A stretch of DNA of 64,000 nucleotides from Noviluteimonas caseinilytica (GCF_018406605.1 NZ_AP024545.1:2914001-2978000), one strand, 5' to 3'. Shown: positions 1 through 12,013, counted from the stretch's first letter. Notes: generated by a model from the sequence alone, not told the origin. Numbers and translations: made by a program.

Positions 1-2
1 CC

Positions 3-410
3 GACCGCCCGGTGCGCGGCGCCAGCGCGACCATCGTGGGCGTGTCCAACCACGTCGGCCGCCCGATGGCGCTGGAACTGCTGATCGCCGGCTGCACGGT
101 CACCAGCTGCCACAAGTTCACCCCGCCGGCGGTGCTGGAGGCCTCCGTGCGCGGCGCCGACATCCTGGTCGTGGCCGTGGGCCGCCCGGGTCTGGTGCCC
201 GGTGAATGGGTCAAACCCGGCGCGGTCGTGATCGACGTGGGCATCAACCGCCTCGACGACGGCCGCCTGGTGGGCGACGTGGGCTTCGACGCGGCCGCGC
301 AGCGCGCCAGCTGGATCACGCCCGTCCCCGGCGGCGTGGGCCCGATGACGGTGGCCACCCTCATGCAGAACACTCTGGAGGCGGCAGAGGCATCGGACGG
401 CGCCGCTTAA
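3..410 (+). CDS. folD: FolD, bifunctional methylene-THF dehydrogenase/cyclohydrolase (3' part)
   Basis: This is the C-terminal ~135 residues of FolD; the start lies before the window. FolD interconverts 5,10-methylene-THF and 10-formyl-THF through NADP-dependent dehydrogenase and cyclohydrolase steps in cytoplasmic one-carbon metabolism. The visible part is the Rossmann-type NADP-binding half. It carries the family stretch around VGVSNHVGRPMALELL (usually G-R-S-x-x-V-G-x-P; here SNHVGRP), followed by ADILVVAVGRPG, GAVVIDVGIN and the closing ITPVPGGVGPMTVATLMQNT. The reading frame is intact to its TAA. The SNHVGRP spelling, in place of the common SxIVGxP, is a mild deviation seen by eye. Next downstream is guaB, 38 nt away with its own promoter-like element. 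Confidence 0.95.
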   Translation, partial: DRPVRGASATIVGVSNHVGRPMALELLIAGCTVTSCHKFTPPAVLEASVRGADILVVAVGRPGLVPGEWVKPGAVVIDVGINRLDDGRLVGDVGFDAAAQRASWITPVPGGVGPMTVATLMQNTLEAAEASDGAA

Positions 411-414
411 GAGG

Positions 415-420
415 TAGAAT
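415..420 (+). promoter_or_regulatory. Probable -10 element for guaB
   Basis: TAGAAT sits 28 nt before the guaB start codon, just after the folD stop. No convincing -35 hexamer is visible 16-18 nt upstream (the sequence there lies in the folD end). Assignment rests on the -10 match alone. Confidence 0.4.
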
Positions 421-448
421 GCCGCGCTTCCCGCACTCGGGGGGCTCC

Positions 449-1906
449 ATGCTCCGCATCCAGGCAGAAGCGCTGACCTACGACGACGTCTCGCTCGTTC
501 CCGCGCATTCCATCGTCCTGCCCAAGGACGTCTCGCTCGCCACGCGCCTTACCCGCAACCTGCGCCTCAACCTGCCCATCGTGTCCGCCGCGATGGATAC
601 GGTGACCGAAGCGCGCCTCGCAGTGACGATGGCCCAGCTGGGCGGCATCGGCATCCTGCACAAGAACATGTCCGCGCAACGACAGGCCGCCGAAGTCGCG
701 CGCGTCAAGAAGTTCGAAGCCGGCGTGATCAAGGAACCCTTCACCGTCGCGCCCGACACCACGATCGGCGAAGTGCTGCGCCTCACGCGCGCACGCAACA
801 TCTCCGGCGTGCCGGTGGTGGATGGCGGTCGCCTCGTCGGCATCGTCACCGGGCGCGACATGCGCTTCGAGAAGAAACTCGACGATCCGGTCCGCCACAT
901 CATGACCAAGCAGGATCGCCTGATCACCGTGCGCGAAGGCGCCAGCGACGACGAAGTGCTGCAGCTGCTGCATCGCCACCGCATCGAGAAGGTGCTGGTG
1001 GTCAACGATGCGTTCGAGCTGCGCGGCCTGATCACGGTCAAGGACATCCAGAAGAAACAGGACAACCCCAACGCGGCCTACGACAGCAGCGAACGCCTGC
1101 TGTGCGGCGCGGCGGTGGGCGTGGGCGGCGACACCGAACAGCGCATCGAAGCGCTGGTGGCCGCGGGCGTGGACGTGATCATCGTCGACACCGCGCACGG
1201 CCATTCGCAGGGCGTGCTCGACCGCGTGCGCTGGGCCAAGAAAACCTTCCCGAAGCTCGAAGTCATCGGCGGCAACATCGTCACCGGCGATGCAGCGCTC
1301 GCCTTGATGGACGCGGGCGCGGACGCGGTGAAAGTCGGCGTCGGCCCCGGTTCGATCTGCACCACGCGCATCGTCGCCGGCGTGGGCGTGCCGCAGGTTA
1401 CCGCGATCGACATGGTCGCCGAGGCGCTGCAGGACCGCATCCCGCTGATCGCCGACGGCGGCATCCGTTACTCGGGCGACCTCGGCAAGGCGATCGTCGC
1501 CGGCGCGTCGAGCGTGATGATCGGCGGCCTGTTCGCCGGCACCGAGGAATCGCCGGGCGAAACCGAACTGTTCCAGGGCCGCAGCTACAAGAGCTATCGC
1601 GGCATGGGCTCGCTCGGTGCGATGGAGCTGGGATCGAAGGACCGCTATTTCCAGGACGCCAGCGACGCCGACAAGCTCGTGCCCGAAGGCATCGAAGGCC
1701 GCGTGCCGTATCGCGGCGCGCTCAGCGGCGTGGTGCACCAGCTGGCCGGCGGCCTGCGCGCGACGATGGGCTATGTCGGCTGCGCGACGATCGAGGACAT
1801 GCGCGTCAAGCCCTCGTTCGTGAAAGTCACCGCGGCCGGCACGCGCGAAAGCCACGTGCACGACGTGCAGATCACGAAAGAACCGCCGAACTACCGCGCG
1901 AGCTGA
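449..1906 (+). CDS. guaB: IMP dehydrogenase
   Basis: Catalyses NAD-dependent oxidation of IMP to XMP, the committed step to GMP. The 485-residue length fits bacterial IMPDH. An N-terminal barrel segment (LTYDDVSLVPAHS) is followed by a tandem CBS (Bateman) module at about residues 90-205, then the rest of the TIM barrel. The catalytic-cysteine loop is GPGSICTTR (Cys near 304), and GGIRYSGDLGKAI and the flap YRGMGSLGAM follow. I chose the ATG giving MLRIQAEALTYDD because it matches the family N-terminus; in-frame upstream sequence overlaps folD. guaA follows 97 nt downstream, so the two GMP genes probably form one unit interrupted by a repeat. The CBS pair usually mediates purine-nucleotide regulation. 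Confidence 0.97.
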   Translation: MLRIQAEALTYDDVSLVPAHSIVLPKDVSLATRLTRNLRLNLPIVSAAMDTVTEARLAVTMAQLGGIGILHKNMSAQRQAAEVARVKKFEAGVIKEPFTVAPDTTIGEVLRLTRARNISGVPVVDGGRLVGIVTGRDMRFEKKLDDPVRHIMTKQDRLITVREGASDDEVLQLLHRHRIEKVLVVNDAFELRGLITVKDIQKKQDNPNAAYDSSERLLCGAAVGVGGDTEQRIEALVAAGVDVIIVDTAHGHSQGVLDRVRWAKKTFPKLEVIGGNIVTGDAALALMDAGADAVKVGVGPGSICTTRIVAGVGVPQVTAIDMVAEALQDRIPLIADGGIRYSGDLGKAIVAGASSVMIGGLFAGTEESPGETELFQGRSYKSYRGMGSLGAMELGSKDRYFQDASDADKLVPEGIEGRVPYRGALSGVVHQLAGGLRATMGYVGCATIEDMRVKPSFVKVTAAGTRESHVHDVQITKEPPNYRAS

Positions 1907-1911
1907 GGCAA

Positions 1912-1996
1912 GGGACCGGGGACCAGGGACCCGGGACCAGTAACAGCAACGACGTTTTGATTTCCCCGGTCCCCGGTCCCGGGTCCCCGGTCCCGG
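1912..1996. repeat. GC-rich inverted repeat between guaB and guaA
   Basis: The left arm (1912-1938) is built of GGGACC/GGGGACC units. The right arm (1964-1996) is built of the reverse-complement GGTCCC units. They enclose a non-repetitive core with AACAGCAACGACG followed by TTTTGATTT. The arms can pair over about 25 bp with a few mismatches. It fills almost the whole guaB-guaA gap, ending at the guaA ribosome-binding site (GGAG at about 1994). The quasi-tandem 7-bp units inside each arm suggest slippage growth. Only one copy lies in this window. Confidence 0.8.
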
Positions 1997-2003
1997 AGAT
2001 TCC

Positions 2004-3572
2004 ATGCACGACATCCATCGCGACAAGATCCTCATCCTCGATTTCGGCGCGCAGTACACGCAGCTCATCGCGCGCCGCATCCGCGAACTCGGGGTGTACT
2101 GCGAGATCTGGGCGTGGGACCACGAACCGTCCGAGATCGCCAAGTTCGGCGCGAAGGGCATCATCCTGTCGGGCGGTCCGGAATCCACCACGTTGCCGGG
2201 CGCGCCCAGCGCACCGCAGCAGGTCTGGGACGCGGGCCTGCCGATCCTCGGCATCTGCTACGGCATGCAGACGATGGCCGCGCAGCTGGGCGGCGCGACG
2301 GAAGCCGCCGATGCGCGCGAGTTCGGGCATGCGGAAGTCGAGATCGTCGCGCAGGATGCGTTGCTCGACGGCTTGAAGGACCAGCCGGGTTCGCCGCCGC
2401 GCCTCAACGTGTGGATGAGCCACGGCGACCACGTCGCCGCCGCGCCGCCGGGCTTCACCGTCACCGCGCGCACCGATCGCATTCCCGTTGCCGCGATGGC
2501 CGACGACGCGCGCCGCTGGTACGGCGTGCAGTTCCATCCCGAAGTCACGCACACGCGGCAGGGCCAGGCGCTGCTGCGCCGCTTCGTCGTGGACATCTGC
2601 GGCTGCGACACGCTGTGGACCGCGGCCAACATCATCGACGACCTCGTCGAGCGCGTGCGCGCGCAGGTGGGTTCGGACGAAGTGATCCTCGGCTTGTCGG
2701 GCGGCGTGGATTCGTCCGTCGTCGCCGCGCTGCTGCACAAGGCGATCGGCGACCAGCTGACGTGCGTGTTCGTCGACACCGGTTTGCTGCGCTTCGAGGA
2801 AGGCGACCAGGTGATGGCGATGTTCGCGCGCCACATGGGCGTCAAGGTGCTGCGCGTGGATGCGCACCAGCGCTACTTCGACAAGCTCGCCGGCATCGCG
2901 GACCCGGAAGCCAAGCGCAAGGTCATCGGCAACCTCTTCGTCGACATCTTCGACGAGGAATCCAGCAAGCTCGCGAACGCGCGCTGGCTCGCGCAGGGCA
3001 CCATCTATCCCGACGTCATCGAATCGGCCGGCAGCAAGACGGGCAAGGCGCACGTCATCAAGTCGCACCACAACGTGGGCGGCTTGCCGGAACACATGAA
3101 GCTCGGCCTGGTCGAGCCGCTGCGCGAACTGTTCAAGGACGAAGTGCGGCGCCTGGGTGTCGAACTCGGCCTGCCGCACGCGATGGTGTATCGCCATCCG
3201 TTCCCGGGCCCGGGCCTGGGCGTGCGCATCCTCGGCGAAGTGAAGCCGGAGTACGCCGAACTGCTCGCGAAGGCCGACCACATCTTCATCGACGAACTGC
3301 GCAAGGCCGATCTCTACGACAAGGTGAGCCAGGCCTTCGCGGTGTTCCTGCCGGTGAAGTCGGTGGGCGTCGTGGGCGATGCACGTGCGTACGAGTGGGT
3401 GATCGCATTGCGCGCCGTGGAAACCATCGACTTCATGACCGCGCACTGGGCGCACCTGCCGCACGAGTTCCTCGGCCACGTGTCCAACCGCATCATCAAC
3501 GAGCTGCGCGGCGTGTCGCGCGTGGTGTACGACATCAGCGGCAAGCCGCCCGCGACGATCGAGTGGGAGTAG
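2004..3572 (+). CDS. guaA: GMP synthase (glutamine-hydrolysing)
   Basis: Converts XMP to GMP using ATP and glutamine. At 522 residues it has the standard layout. A class I glutamine amidotransferase comes first: ILSGGPES, nucleophile Cys in GICYGMQ near residue 86, and His/Glu in GVQFHPEVTHT. The ATP-pyrophosphatase domain follows with P-loop GLSGGVDSSV near residue 230. The C-terminal dimerisation domain ends in YDISGKPPATIEWE. The ATG is preceded by GGAG with good spacing. It lies downstream of guaB and completes the GMP branch. All key residues that I looked for are present. Confidence 0.98.
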   Translation: MHDIHRDKILILDFGAQYTQLIARRIRELGVYCEIWAWDHEPSEIAKFGAKGIILSGGPESTTLPGAPSAPQQVWDAGLPILGICYGMQTMAAQLGGATEAADAREFGHAEVEIVAQDALLDGLKDQPGSPPRLNVWMSHGDHVAAAPPGFTVTARTDRIPVAAMADDARRWYGVQFHPEVTHTRQGQALLRRFVVDICGCDTLWTAANIIDDLVERVRAQVGSDEVILGLSGGVDSSVVAALLHKAIGDQLTCVFVDTGLLRFEEGDQVMAMFARHMGVKVLRVDAHQRYFDKLAGIADPEAKRKVIGNLFVDIFDEESSKLANARWLAQGTIYPDVIESAGSKTGKAHVIKSHHNVGGLPEHMKLGLVEPLRELFKDEVRRLGVELGLPHAMVYRHPFPGPGLGVRILGEVKPEYAELLAKADHIFIDELRKADLYDKVSQAFAVFLPVKSVGVVGDARAYEWVIALRAVETIDFMTAHWAHLPHEFLGHVSNRIINELRGVSRVVYDISGKPPATIEWE

Positions 3573-3675
3573 GGCGCCCTCACGAAATAATTCCGGCGGG
3601 CATGTCGATTTTCGCCCCGCTCGTTCGTCGTCAAGGGTAAGGGCCTGGACGGGCCTGCCAACGAGGAGATCGACA

Positions 3676-4098
3676 ATGCGCGTCATGGTCTTTGCAAAGA
3701 TGGACCCGAACGTCCCGATGGAACCCACGCCCGAGCAGCTGGAAGCCTTCCAGGCGATGGATCGCTTCACGGAAGAACTCGTCGCCGCCGGCGTGTTCGT
3801 GGCAGGCGCGGGCCTCAAGCCCGAATCCGAGTCCAAGCGCATCGTCGACCAGGGCACGCAACGCATGGTCGTCGACGGTCCGTTCGCCGAAGCGCGCGAA
3901 GTGGTCGCCGGCTTCTCGATCTGGGAAGTGAAGGACATGGACGAAGCCCTGGCCTGGGCGATGAAGGCCCCGAACTTCGGCATGGGCGCGGTCGAGATCC
4001 GCCCGTTCTTCGAGGCGGCGGACCTGGAAGGCTTCGTGTCGCCCGAGGAACTGGCGGCGCCGCGCGACGGCGATCGCGGCAGGCTCGGGGTCGCGTGA
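3676..4098 (+). CDS. YCII/DGPF-domain protein
   Basis: A 140-residue protein of the YCII-related (DGPF) family, a ferredoxin-like fold often encoded beside ECF sigma factors but without a firm biochemical role. The family hallmark is visible as VVDGPFAEAREVVAGFSIWEV at about residues 75-95, after an N-terminal MRVMVFAKMD strand and FTEELVAAGVFVAGAGL. A strong GAGGAG ribosome-binding site ends 7 nt before the ATG. Its stop overlaps the GTG start of tadA (GTGA), so the two are probably co-translated. No sigma-factor gene adjoins it here. Function unknown. Confidence 0.85.
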   Translation: MRVMVFAKMDPNVPMEPTPEQLEAFQAMDRFTEELVAAGVFVAGAGLKPESESKRIVDQGTQRMVVDGPFAEAREVVAGFSIWEVKDMDEALAWAMKAPNFGMGAVEIRPFFEAADLEGFVSPEELAAPRDGDRGRLGVA

Positions 4099-4574
4099 GC
4101 CAAGCCGACACCGACATCGCCTGGATGCAACGCGCGCTCGCACTGGCCGAGCGCGCGGAGCACGAAGACGACGAGATTCCCGTTGGCGCGCTGCTGGTGT
4201 CGGCCGACGGCGAAGTGCTCGGCGAAGGCTGGAACCGCAACATCACCGATCGCGATCCGTCCGCGCACGCGGAGATCGTCGCGCTGCGCCAGGCCGGCGC
4301 GCGCATCGGCAACCACCGGCTGCTCGGCAGCACGCTGTACGTCACGCTCGAGCCTTGCGCGATGTGCGCGATGGCGATGGTGCATGCGCGCGTCGCACGC
4401 GTCGTCTATGGCGCGAGCGATCCGAAAACCGGTGCGGCCGGCAGCGTGTTCGACCTGCTGGCCGATCCGCGCCACAACCATCGCGTCGACGTGGTGGGCG
4501 GCGTCCTCGCCGAAGAAGCGGGCACGCGCCTGACCAATTATTTCCGCCGCAAGCGCGGCAAGCCGGCGCTCTGA
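4095..4574 (+). CDS. tadA: tRNA-specific adenosine deaminase
   Basis: Deaminates A34 to inosine in tRNA-Arg(ACG), which widens wobble decoding. The 159-residue protein carries the zinc deaminase signature. HAE (His and the proton-shuttling Glu) appears in DPSAHAEIVALRQA near residue 56, and the two zinc cysteines are in EPCAMCAMAMVHARV near residues 90-93. The start is GTG at 4095, overlapping the stop of the YCII gene by 4 nt; this matches the family N-terminus (DIAWMQRALALAERA). The C-terminal LTNYFRRKR is typical of TadA. Confidence 0.95.
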   Translation: MSQADTDIAWMQRALALAERAEHEDDEIPVGALLVSADGEVLGEGWNRNITDRDPSAHAEIVALRQAGARIGNHRLLGSTLYVTLEPCAMCAMAMVHARVARVVYGASDPKTGAAGSVFDLLADPRHNHRVDVVGGVLAEEAGTRLTNYFRRKRGKPAL

Positions 4575-4575
4575 C

Positions 4576-5031
4576 CTACGTGCGCTTGCGGTCCAGTTCC
4601 TGGTCGATCTCCAGGTCGAAGCTGCGCACCGACAGGCTCACCTCGCTGCCCATCACGATGCTCGCCATGAGCAGGAACAGCACGCCCACCAGCGCGAGCG
4701 CCGTTGGCAGCAGTACCAGCCGGTTCCCCGTGAACGCATCCACCGCCAGGCTCAGGCTGGTGCCGACGAACGCGCCCAGCGCGCCGTAGAGCAACTGGCA
4801 CGCGCGCAGCACGAGGTGCGCGCGGCGGCGATGGCGGTTGATCTGGTCGTCGCGCTCGGCGCGGTCCGGGGCGTCGTATTCCCAGCTCACGATCAGCGCC
4901 CGCAGCCGGTCCACCACGCGGGCCAGGCGCGCATTGGCCGAGACCAGCAGCGAGGCCGTGGCCGCCATCAGCAGGGCGGGGGCGAGCATCGCGGTCAGGA
5001 TGGCGTAATGCGCCAGCGCGTTCTGGAACAT
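4576..5031 (-). CDS. DUF2721 family membrane protein
   Basis: A 151-residue integral membrane protein of unknown function. The N-terminus (ALAHYAILTAMLAPALLMAATASLL) forms one membrane segment ending in SANARLARVVDRLRAL. A charged cytoplasmic stretch (DRAERDDQINRHRRRAHLVLRA) follows, then two more hydrophobic segments around residues 80-130. This order (TM, NRLxRVVDRxR, basic helix, two TMs) is characteristic of DUF2721. It ends 1 nt from the convergent tadA stop and starts 66 nt from the divergent orn gene. Confidence 0.8.
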   Translation of the reverse strand: MFQNALAHYAILTAMLAPALLMAATASLLVSANARLARVVDRLRALIVSWEYDAPDRAERDDQINRHRRRAHLVLRACQLLYGALGAFVGTSLSLAVDAFTGNRLVLLPTALALVGVLFLLMASIVMGSEVSLSVRSFDLEIDQELDRKRT

Positions 5032-5097
5032 GGGGCCTGCATCCGGGGGCGGGGGGCCGGGCTATGATGCGTCACCCTAGGCAGGCACCGCGAGCGC

Positions 5098-5667
5098 ATG
5101 GCGAATTCCCAGAGCGAAGGACGGCTCATCTGGATCGACCTGGAGATGACCGGGCTGGATACCGGTCGCGATTCGATCCTCGAGATCGCCACCATCGTCA
5201 CCGACTCCAACCTGGAGGTCCTGGCCGAAGGCCCGGAACTCGCGATCGTCCACCCCGTCGCCATCCTCGAATCGATGGACGAGTGGAACCGCAACCAGCA
5301 CCGCAAGTCCGGCCTGTGGCAGCGCGTGGTCGCCAGCCGGGTCACGCTGGACGAGGCCGAGGCGCGCACGCTGGCCTTCCTGTCCGAATGGGTGCCCGCC
5401 AACGCCTCGCCGATGTGCGGCAACTCGATCTGCCAGGACCGCCGCTTCCTGCATCGCCTGATGCCGTCGCTCGAGAGGCACTTCCACTACCGCAACCTCG
5501 ACGTGAGCACGCTCAAGGAACTCGCGCGGCGCTGGGCGCCCGGGATCCTCGGCAACCTGCGCAAGCAGGCCGCCCATACGGCCCTCAGCGACGTGCGCGA
5601 TTCCATCGCGGAGTTGGCCTACTATCGGAAGCACATGGGGCCGCTGGCGGGCCTGCCGACCAACTAG
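5098..5667 (+). CDS. orn: Oligoribonuclease
   Basis: A 3'-5' exoribonuclease that degrades the shortest RNA oligonucleotides, including pGpG, the breakdown product of c-di-GMP. At 189 residues it matches Orn. DEDDh motifs are visible: IDLEMTGLD (Asp/Glu, near residues 14-16), the central Asp in ICQDRRFLHRLMPSLE, and HTALSDVRDSI with catalytic His and Asp near residues 165-170. A TATGAT element (about 5063-5068) lies 30 nt upstream of the ATG and could be the -10. The link to c-di-GMP turnover is relevant because two diguanylate cyclases and RpfG are encoded in this window. Confidence 0.97.
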   Translation: MANSQSEGRLIWIDLEMTGLDTGRDSILEIATIVTDSNLEVLAEGPELAIVHPVAILESMDEWNRNQHRKSGLWQRVVASRVTLDEAEARTLAFLSEWVPANASPMCGNSICQDRRFLHRLMPSLERHFHYRNLDVSTLKELARRWAPGILGNLRKQAAHTALSDVRDSIAELAYYRKHMGPLAGLPTN

Positions 5668-5715
5668 GGGCAGGGCGCGCCGCGGAAGCCGAACGAGGGC
5701 CGCGCGATCGATCGC

Positions 5716-8700
5716 ATGCACGCTGACCAAGCACAGGCCCGGCCCGCGCGGCGCGCACGCACCGCGGCGTTGCTGGCCTGCGCCGCGCTGCTGGCCCTGG
5801 CCGCGATCGTCCTGCCGGCCGCCGCGCAGGCCGCGCCCCACGACAAACCCGTCAACGCGTACTTCCGCGAAGTCTGGACCACGCGCGAAGGCCTGCCGCA
5901 CAACCAGGTCAACGCGATCGCGCAGACGCCCGACGGGTATCTCTGGTTCGGCACCTGGGAAGGGCTGGTCCGCTACAACGGGCTCGAATTCCACGTCATC
6001 GATCGCAGCAACACGCCGGCGCTGCGCGACAACGGCGTGCGTTCGATCCGCGTCGCGCCCGACGGCGCGCTGGTGGTGGGCACTTCGCGCGGCGGCGTGA
6101 GCGTGCTGCAGAACGGCACGTGGCGCACCTGGGGCAAGGCGCAGGGCCTGTCGCAGGACGAGATCATGGATGCCGTGCGCGACCAGCGCGGCCGCCTGTG
6201 GGTCGCCACTGAAAGCGCGGGCCTGACACGCGTGGATCCCGACGGCCACGTGCAGGTGTATTCGCAGGGCCACGGCCTGCCGTCGAACGTGACGTTCGGG
6301 CTCGTGCGCGATCGCGACGATTCGATCTGGCTGTCCACCGCCGCGGGCATCGTGCACTTCGCCGGCAGCGGTCGCATCGTGGTGTACGACCACCACGACG
6401 GCCTGCCCGACGCACCGATCTTCCACCTCGAACAGACCAACGACGGCCGCCTGTACGCCGGCACCGAACGCGGCGCGTTCGTGCGCACGGGCGAGCGTTT
6501 CGAAGCGGTGTCGCCGCTGCTGCCCGCCGACGGCGTGCCGAGCATCGTGCGCGACGCCGCGGGCGACTTGTGGGTGGGCACGATCAACCACGGCCTGCTG
6601 CGCCTGGGCGCCAACGGCGTGGATGCACTCGGCAGCCAGAAGGGTTTGCCGAACAACCGCGTCGCCGCGTTGTTCGTCGATCGCGAAGGCAGCCTGTGGG
6701 CCGGCACCAACGCCGGGCTCCTGCGCCTGCGCGATGCGCCGTTCACCACGTACAACACCGAGCAGGGCCTGAGCGACGACTACGTGCGCGCGATCGCGCA
6801 ATCGCGCGACGACAGCGTCTGGATCGGCACCAGCCGCGGCCTCAACCGCTGGCGCGACGGGAAGGTCACCAACGTCTACACCAGCGCCGACGGCTTGCCG
6901 GGCGATTCCATCCTCAGCCTGATGCCGGACGACGACGACAGCCTGTGGGTCGGCACGTATGTCGGCGGCCTGCTGCGCTTGCGCGACGGCAAGGTGGTCG
7001 AACACCACGACAACGCGAACGGGATGCCCGGCAGCAACCAGGTTCGCGCGCTCGCGCGCGGGCCCGACGGTGCGTTGTGGATCGGCACTTCGCGCGGGCT
7101 CGTCCGCATGCAGGACGGCAAGTTCAAGCTGTTCGGTTCGGATGCGGGCTTGCCGCGCGATTTTGTCCTCGCGCTGCACGTCGCGCGCGACGGCGCCGTG
7201 TGGGTGGGCACGGCGAACGGTGCGGCGCGCGTGGTGGATGAGCGCGTCGAACCGATCGACCTGCATTCGATGAACGATGCGCAGGACGTCTTCGATTTCC
7301 ACGAAGACGCCGACGGCACGGTGTGGATCGCCACCGATCGCGGGCTGGTGCGGTATCGCAACGGCCGGAAGGCGGCGATCGGGCTGCCGCAGGGCCTGCC
7401 GGTGGATACGTTGTTCCAGGTGGTCGACGACGAAGCCGGCAGCCTGTGGCTCACGTCGAACCGCGGCGTGATGCGCGTGCAGCGCAGCGATGCCGAAGCG
7501 GTGCTCGACGGCCGGCGCAAGACGCTCAACCCCGACCAGTTCGGCGAAGCGGACGGGCTGGCGAGCAGCCAGTGCAACGGCGGTTCGGGGCCCGCGGCGA
7601 TCCGCGATTCGCAGGGACGCATCTGGGTGGCGACCGCGCGCGGTGCGGCCACGGTGGATCCGACGGTGTTGCACAGCTACCGCCGCACGATCGCGCCGGT
7701 GGTGATCGAACAGATCCTCGCCGACGACCACGCGATGCCGACCGATGCGGCGCTGACGCTCGCGCCGGGCACGCGCAAGCTCGAGTTCCACTACGCCGGG
7801 CTCAACTTCCAGATGCCGCGCCTGCTGCGCTACCGGCATCGCCTGGTGGGCGTGGATGCGGACTGGGTGGAGCGCGGCAACCAGCGCGTGGCGCAGTACA
7901 CCAACCTGGGGCCGGGCAAGTACAAGTTCATGGTCACCTCGTCCGCGCCCGGGCTGGGGCAGGGGTGGAATCCGCAGGTCACGACGACCGAGATCGAAAT
8001 CCAGCCGCAACTCTGGCAACACCCGTGGTTCGCCGCGGCATGCATCCTCGCGCTTGCGCTGCTGGTGGTGGGCTACATCCGCTGGCGCACGCGCAGCTTG
8101 CGCGTCCGCGCGGTCGCGCTCGAAACCGTGGTCGACCAACGCACGCGCGACCTGCGCGACCAGACCACGCGCCTGCTGGTGGCCGACGAAGAAAAGACGC
8201 GCCTGGTACGCGAGCTGCAGGAGAAGTCGGAAGCGTTCGAGCGCCAGGCGCGCGAAGATCCGCTGACCGGCCTCGCCAATCGCCGGTCGCTCGACGAACG
8301 CCTGGCGCAGGCCTTCGACCTCGCGGTGCGCACGCAGCAACCGCTGACGCTCGCGTTGCTGGACATCGACCACTTCAAGCGCATCAACGACGAGTACTCG
8401 CACGCGGCGGGCGATGAAGCGCTGCGGGCAGTAGCCGAGGTGTTGTCGCGCCTGTTCGACGGCGGCACGATGCTGGCGCGCTGGGGCGGCGAGGAATTCG
8501 CGGTGCTGTTCCCGATCACGTCGCTGGAGCGCGCACGCGAGCTGTGCGAAGCCGCGCGTGCGGCAATCGAGGCGATGAATTGCGATGCGTTCGCGCCCGG
8601 CTTCCACATGACGCTCAGTGGCGGCGTGTGCGAGCGCACCGGCTTGTCGCACCACGAGAAACTGGTCAGCCGGGCCGACCAGTTGCTCTACGAGGCGAAG

Positions 8701-8726
8701 CGGGCAGGGCGGAACAGGATCGTCGG

Positions 8727-8730
<4 letters not shown>
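5716..8730 (+). CDS. Periplasmic beta-propeller sensor diguanylate cyclase
   Basis: A 1004-residue membrane protein predicted to make c-di-GMP. A positively charged start and a hydrophobic stretch ending in AAQA (about residues 15-38) look like a signal peptide. A long two-component-regulator propeller follows to about residue 640, with many LWxGT repeats (for example LWFGTWEGLVRYN, LWVGTINHGLLRL, VWIGTSRGLNRW). A Y_Y_Y domain lies at about 680-765 and one transmembrane helix at about 775-793. After a short coiled coil comes a GGDEF domain with active site WGGEEFAVLF near residue 919. The RxxD inhibitory I-site is not where it would be expected. Histidine-kinase and receiver domains, common in this architecture, are absent. 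The ligand is unknown. It converges on ppsA with a 4-nt overlap of the stops. Confidence 0.9.
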
Positions 8731-11099
<2,369 letters not shown>

Positions 11100-11157
11100 G
11101 GCGGGGCTCCGGCTTTTCGATGGGGGAGGGCAGGCAGGCGCCGGCCGCGAAGCGCGG

Positions 11158-11164
11158 TATTTTA
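11158..11164. promoter_or_regulatory. AT-rich core in the ppsA-ppsR divergent region
   Basis: TATTTTA is the only AT-rich patch in the 92-bp gap. It can be read as a -10 on the plus strand (TATTTT, for ppsR) or on the minus strand (TAAAAT, for ppsA). No good -35 box accompanies either reading. Assignment to one gene is not possible from sequence alone. Confidence 0.35.
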
Positions 11165-11191
11165 CAAGCCCCGCGCCGCCGACGCCTGCAC

Positions 11192-12013
11192 ATGACCCCC
11201 ACGCGCCCCGTCTTCTACATCTCCGACGGCACCGGCATCACGGCCGAGACCATCGGCCACAGCCTGCTGACCCAGTTCGGCGACACGCGGTTCGCCACCG
11301 ATCGCATCCCCTTCGTCGACACCCCGGACAAGGCCCGCGAGGCCGCCCTGCGCATCCGCGCGGCCGGGGAGGCCGCCGGGGTGCGCCCGATCGTGATCAA
11401 TTCCTGCGTGGACAACGAGCTCTACCGGCTGCTGGCCGAAAGCGGCGGGCTGATGCTGGACATCTTCGCGCCCTTCATCGAGCCGCTGGAGCGCGAGCTC
11501 GGCCAGCCCCGCACCAACCGCGTCGGCCAGGCGCACGGCATGGTCGACTTCGAGGCTTACCACCGCCGCATCAACGCGATGAACTACGCGCTCACGCACG
11601 ACGACGGGATGATCATGGACTTCGACGACGCGGAGATCATCCTCGTCGGCGTCTCGCGCGCGGGCAAGACGCCCACGTGCGTGTACCTGGCGCTGCACTA
11701 CGGCATCTGCGCGGCCAATTACCCGCTCACCGAGGAAGACCTGGAAGCCGATCGCCTGCCGCAGAAACTGCGCGGGCACCGGCACAAGTTGTTCGGGCTG
11801 ACGATCGACCCGGTGCGCCTGCAGCAGATCCGCCAGGAACGCAGGCCCAATTCCAAGTATTCGCAGATGGACACGTGCCGCCGCGAAGTGGCGCAGGCCG
11901 AACACATCTTCCAGAACGAGCGCCTGACGGTGCTCAGCACGACGCATACCTCGATCGAGGAAATCTCGAGCAAGGTGCTCACGACGCTGGGGATCCACCG
12001 CGAAATGTTCTGA
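11192..12013 (+). CDS. ppsR: PEP synthase regulatory kinase/pyrophosphorylase
   Basis: PpsR family protein (273 residues; formerly DUF299). It inactivates PEP synthase by ADP-dependent phosphorylation of a threonine next to the catalytic histidine and reactivates it by phosphorolysis. Visible features are the N-terminal VFYISDGTGITAETIGHSLL, a P-loop-like GVSRAGKTPTCVYLA near residue 150, and the C-terminal SQMDTCRREVAQAEHIF. I took the ATG at 11192 (MTPTRPVFYISDGTG); earlier in-frame codons lie in the ppsA promoter region. Its neighbour ppsA, 92 nt away and divergent, is the substrate. Confidence 0.95.
   Translation: MTPTRPVFYISDGTGITAETIGHSLLTQFGDTRFATDRIPFVDTPDKAREAALRIRAAGEAAGVRPIVINSCVDNELYRLLAESGGLMLDIFAPFIEPLERELGQPRTNRVGQAHGMVDFEAYHRRINAMNYALTHDDGMIMDFDDAEIILVGVSRAGKTPTCVYLALHYGICAANYPLTEEDLEADRLPQKLRGHRHKLFGLTIDPVRLQQIRQERRPNSKYSQMDTCRREVAQAEHIFQNERLTVLSTTHTSIEEISSKVLTTLGIHREMF

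Noticed and set aside
407..2254. Long minus-strand frame opposite guaB and the start of guaA
   Set aside because: Antisense shadow of guaB; no recognisable protein.
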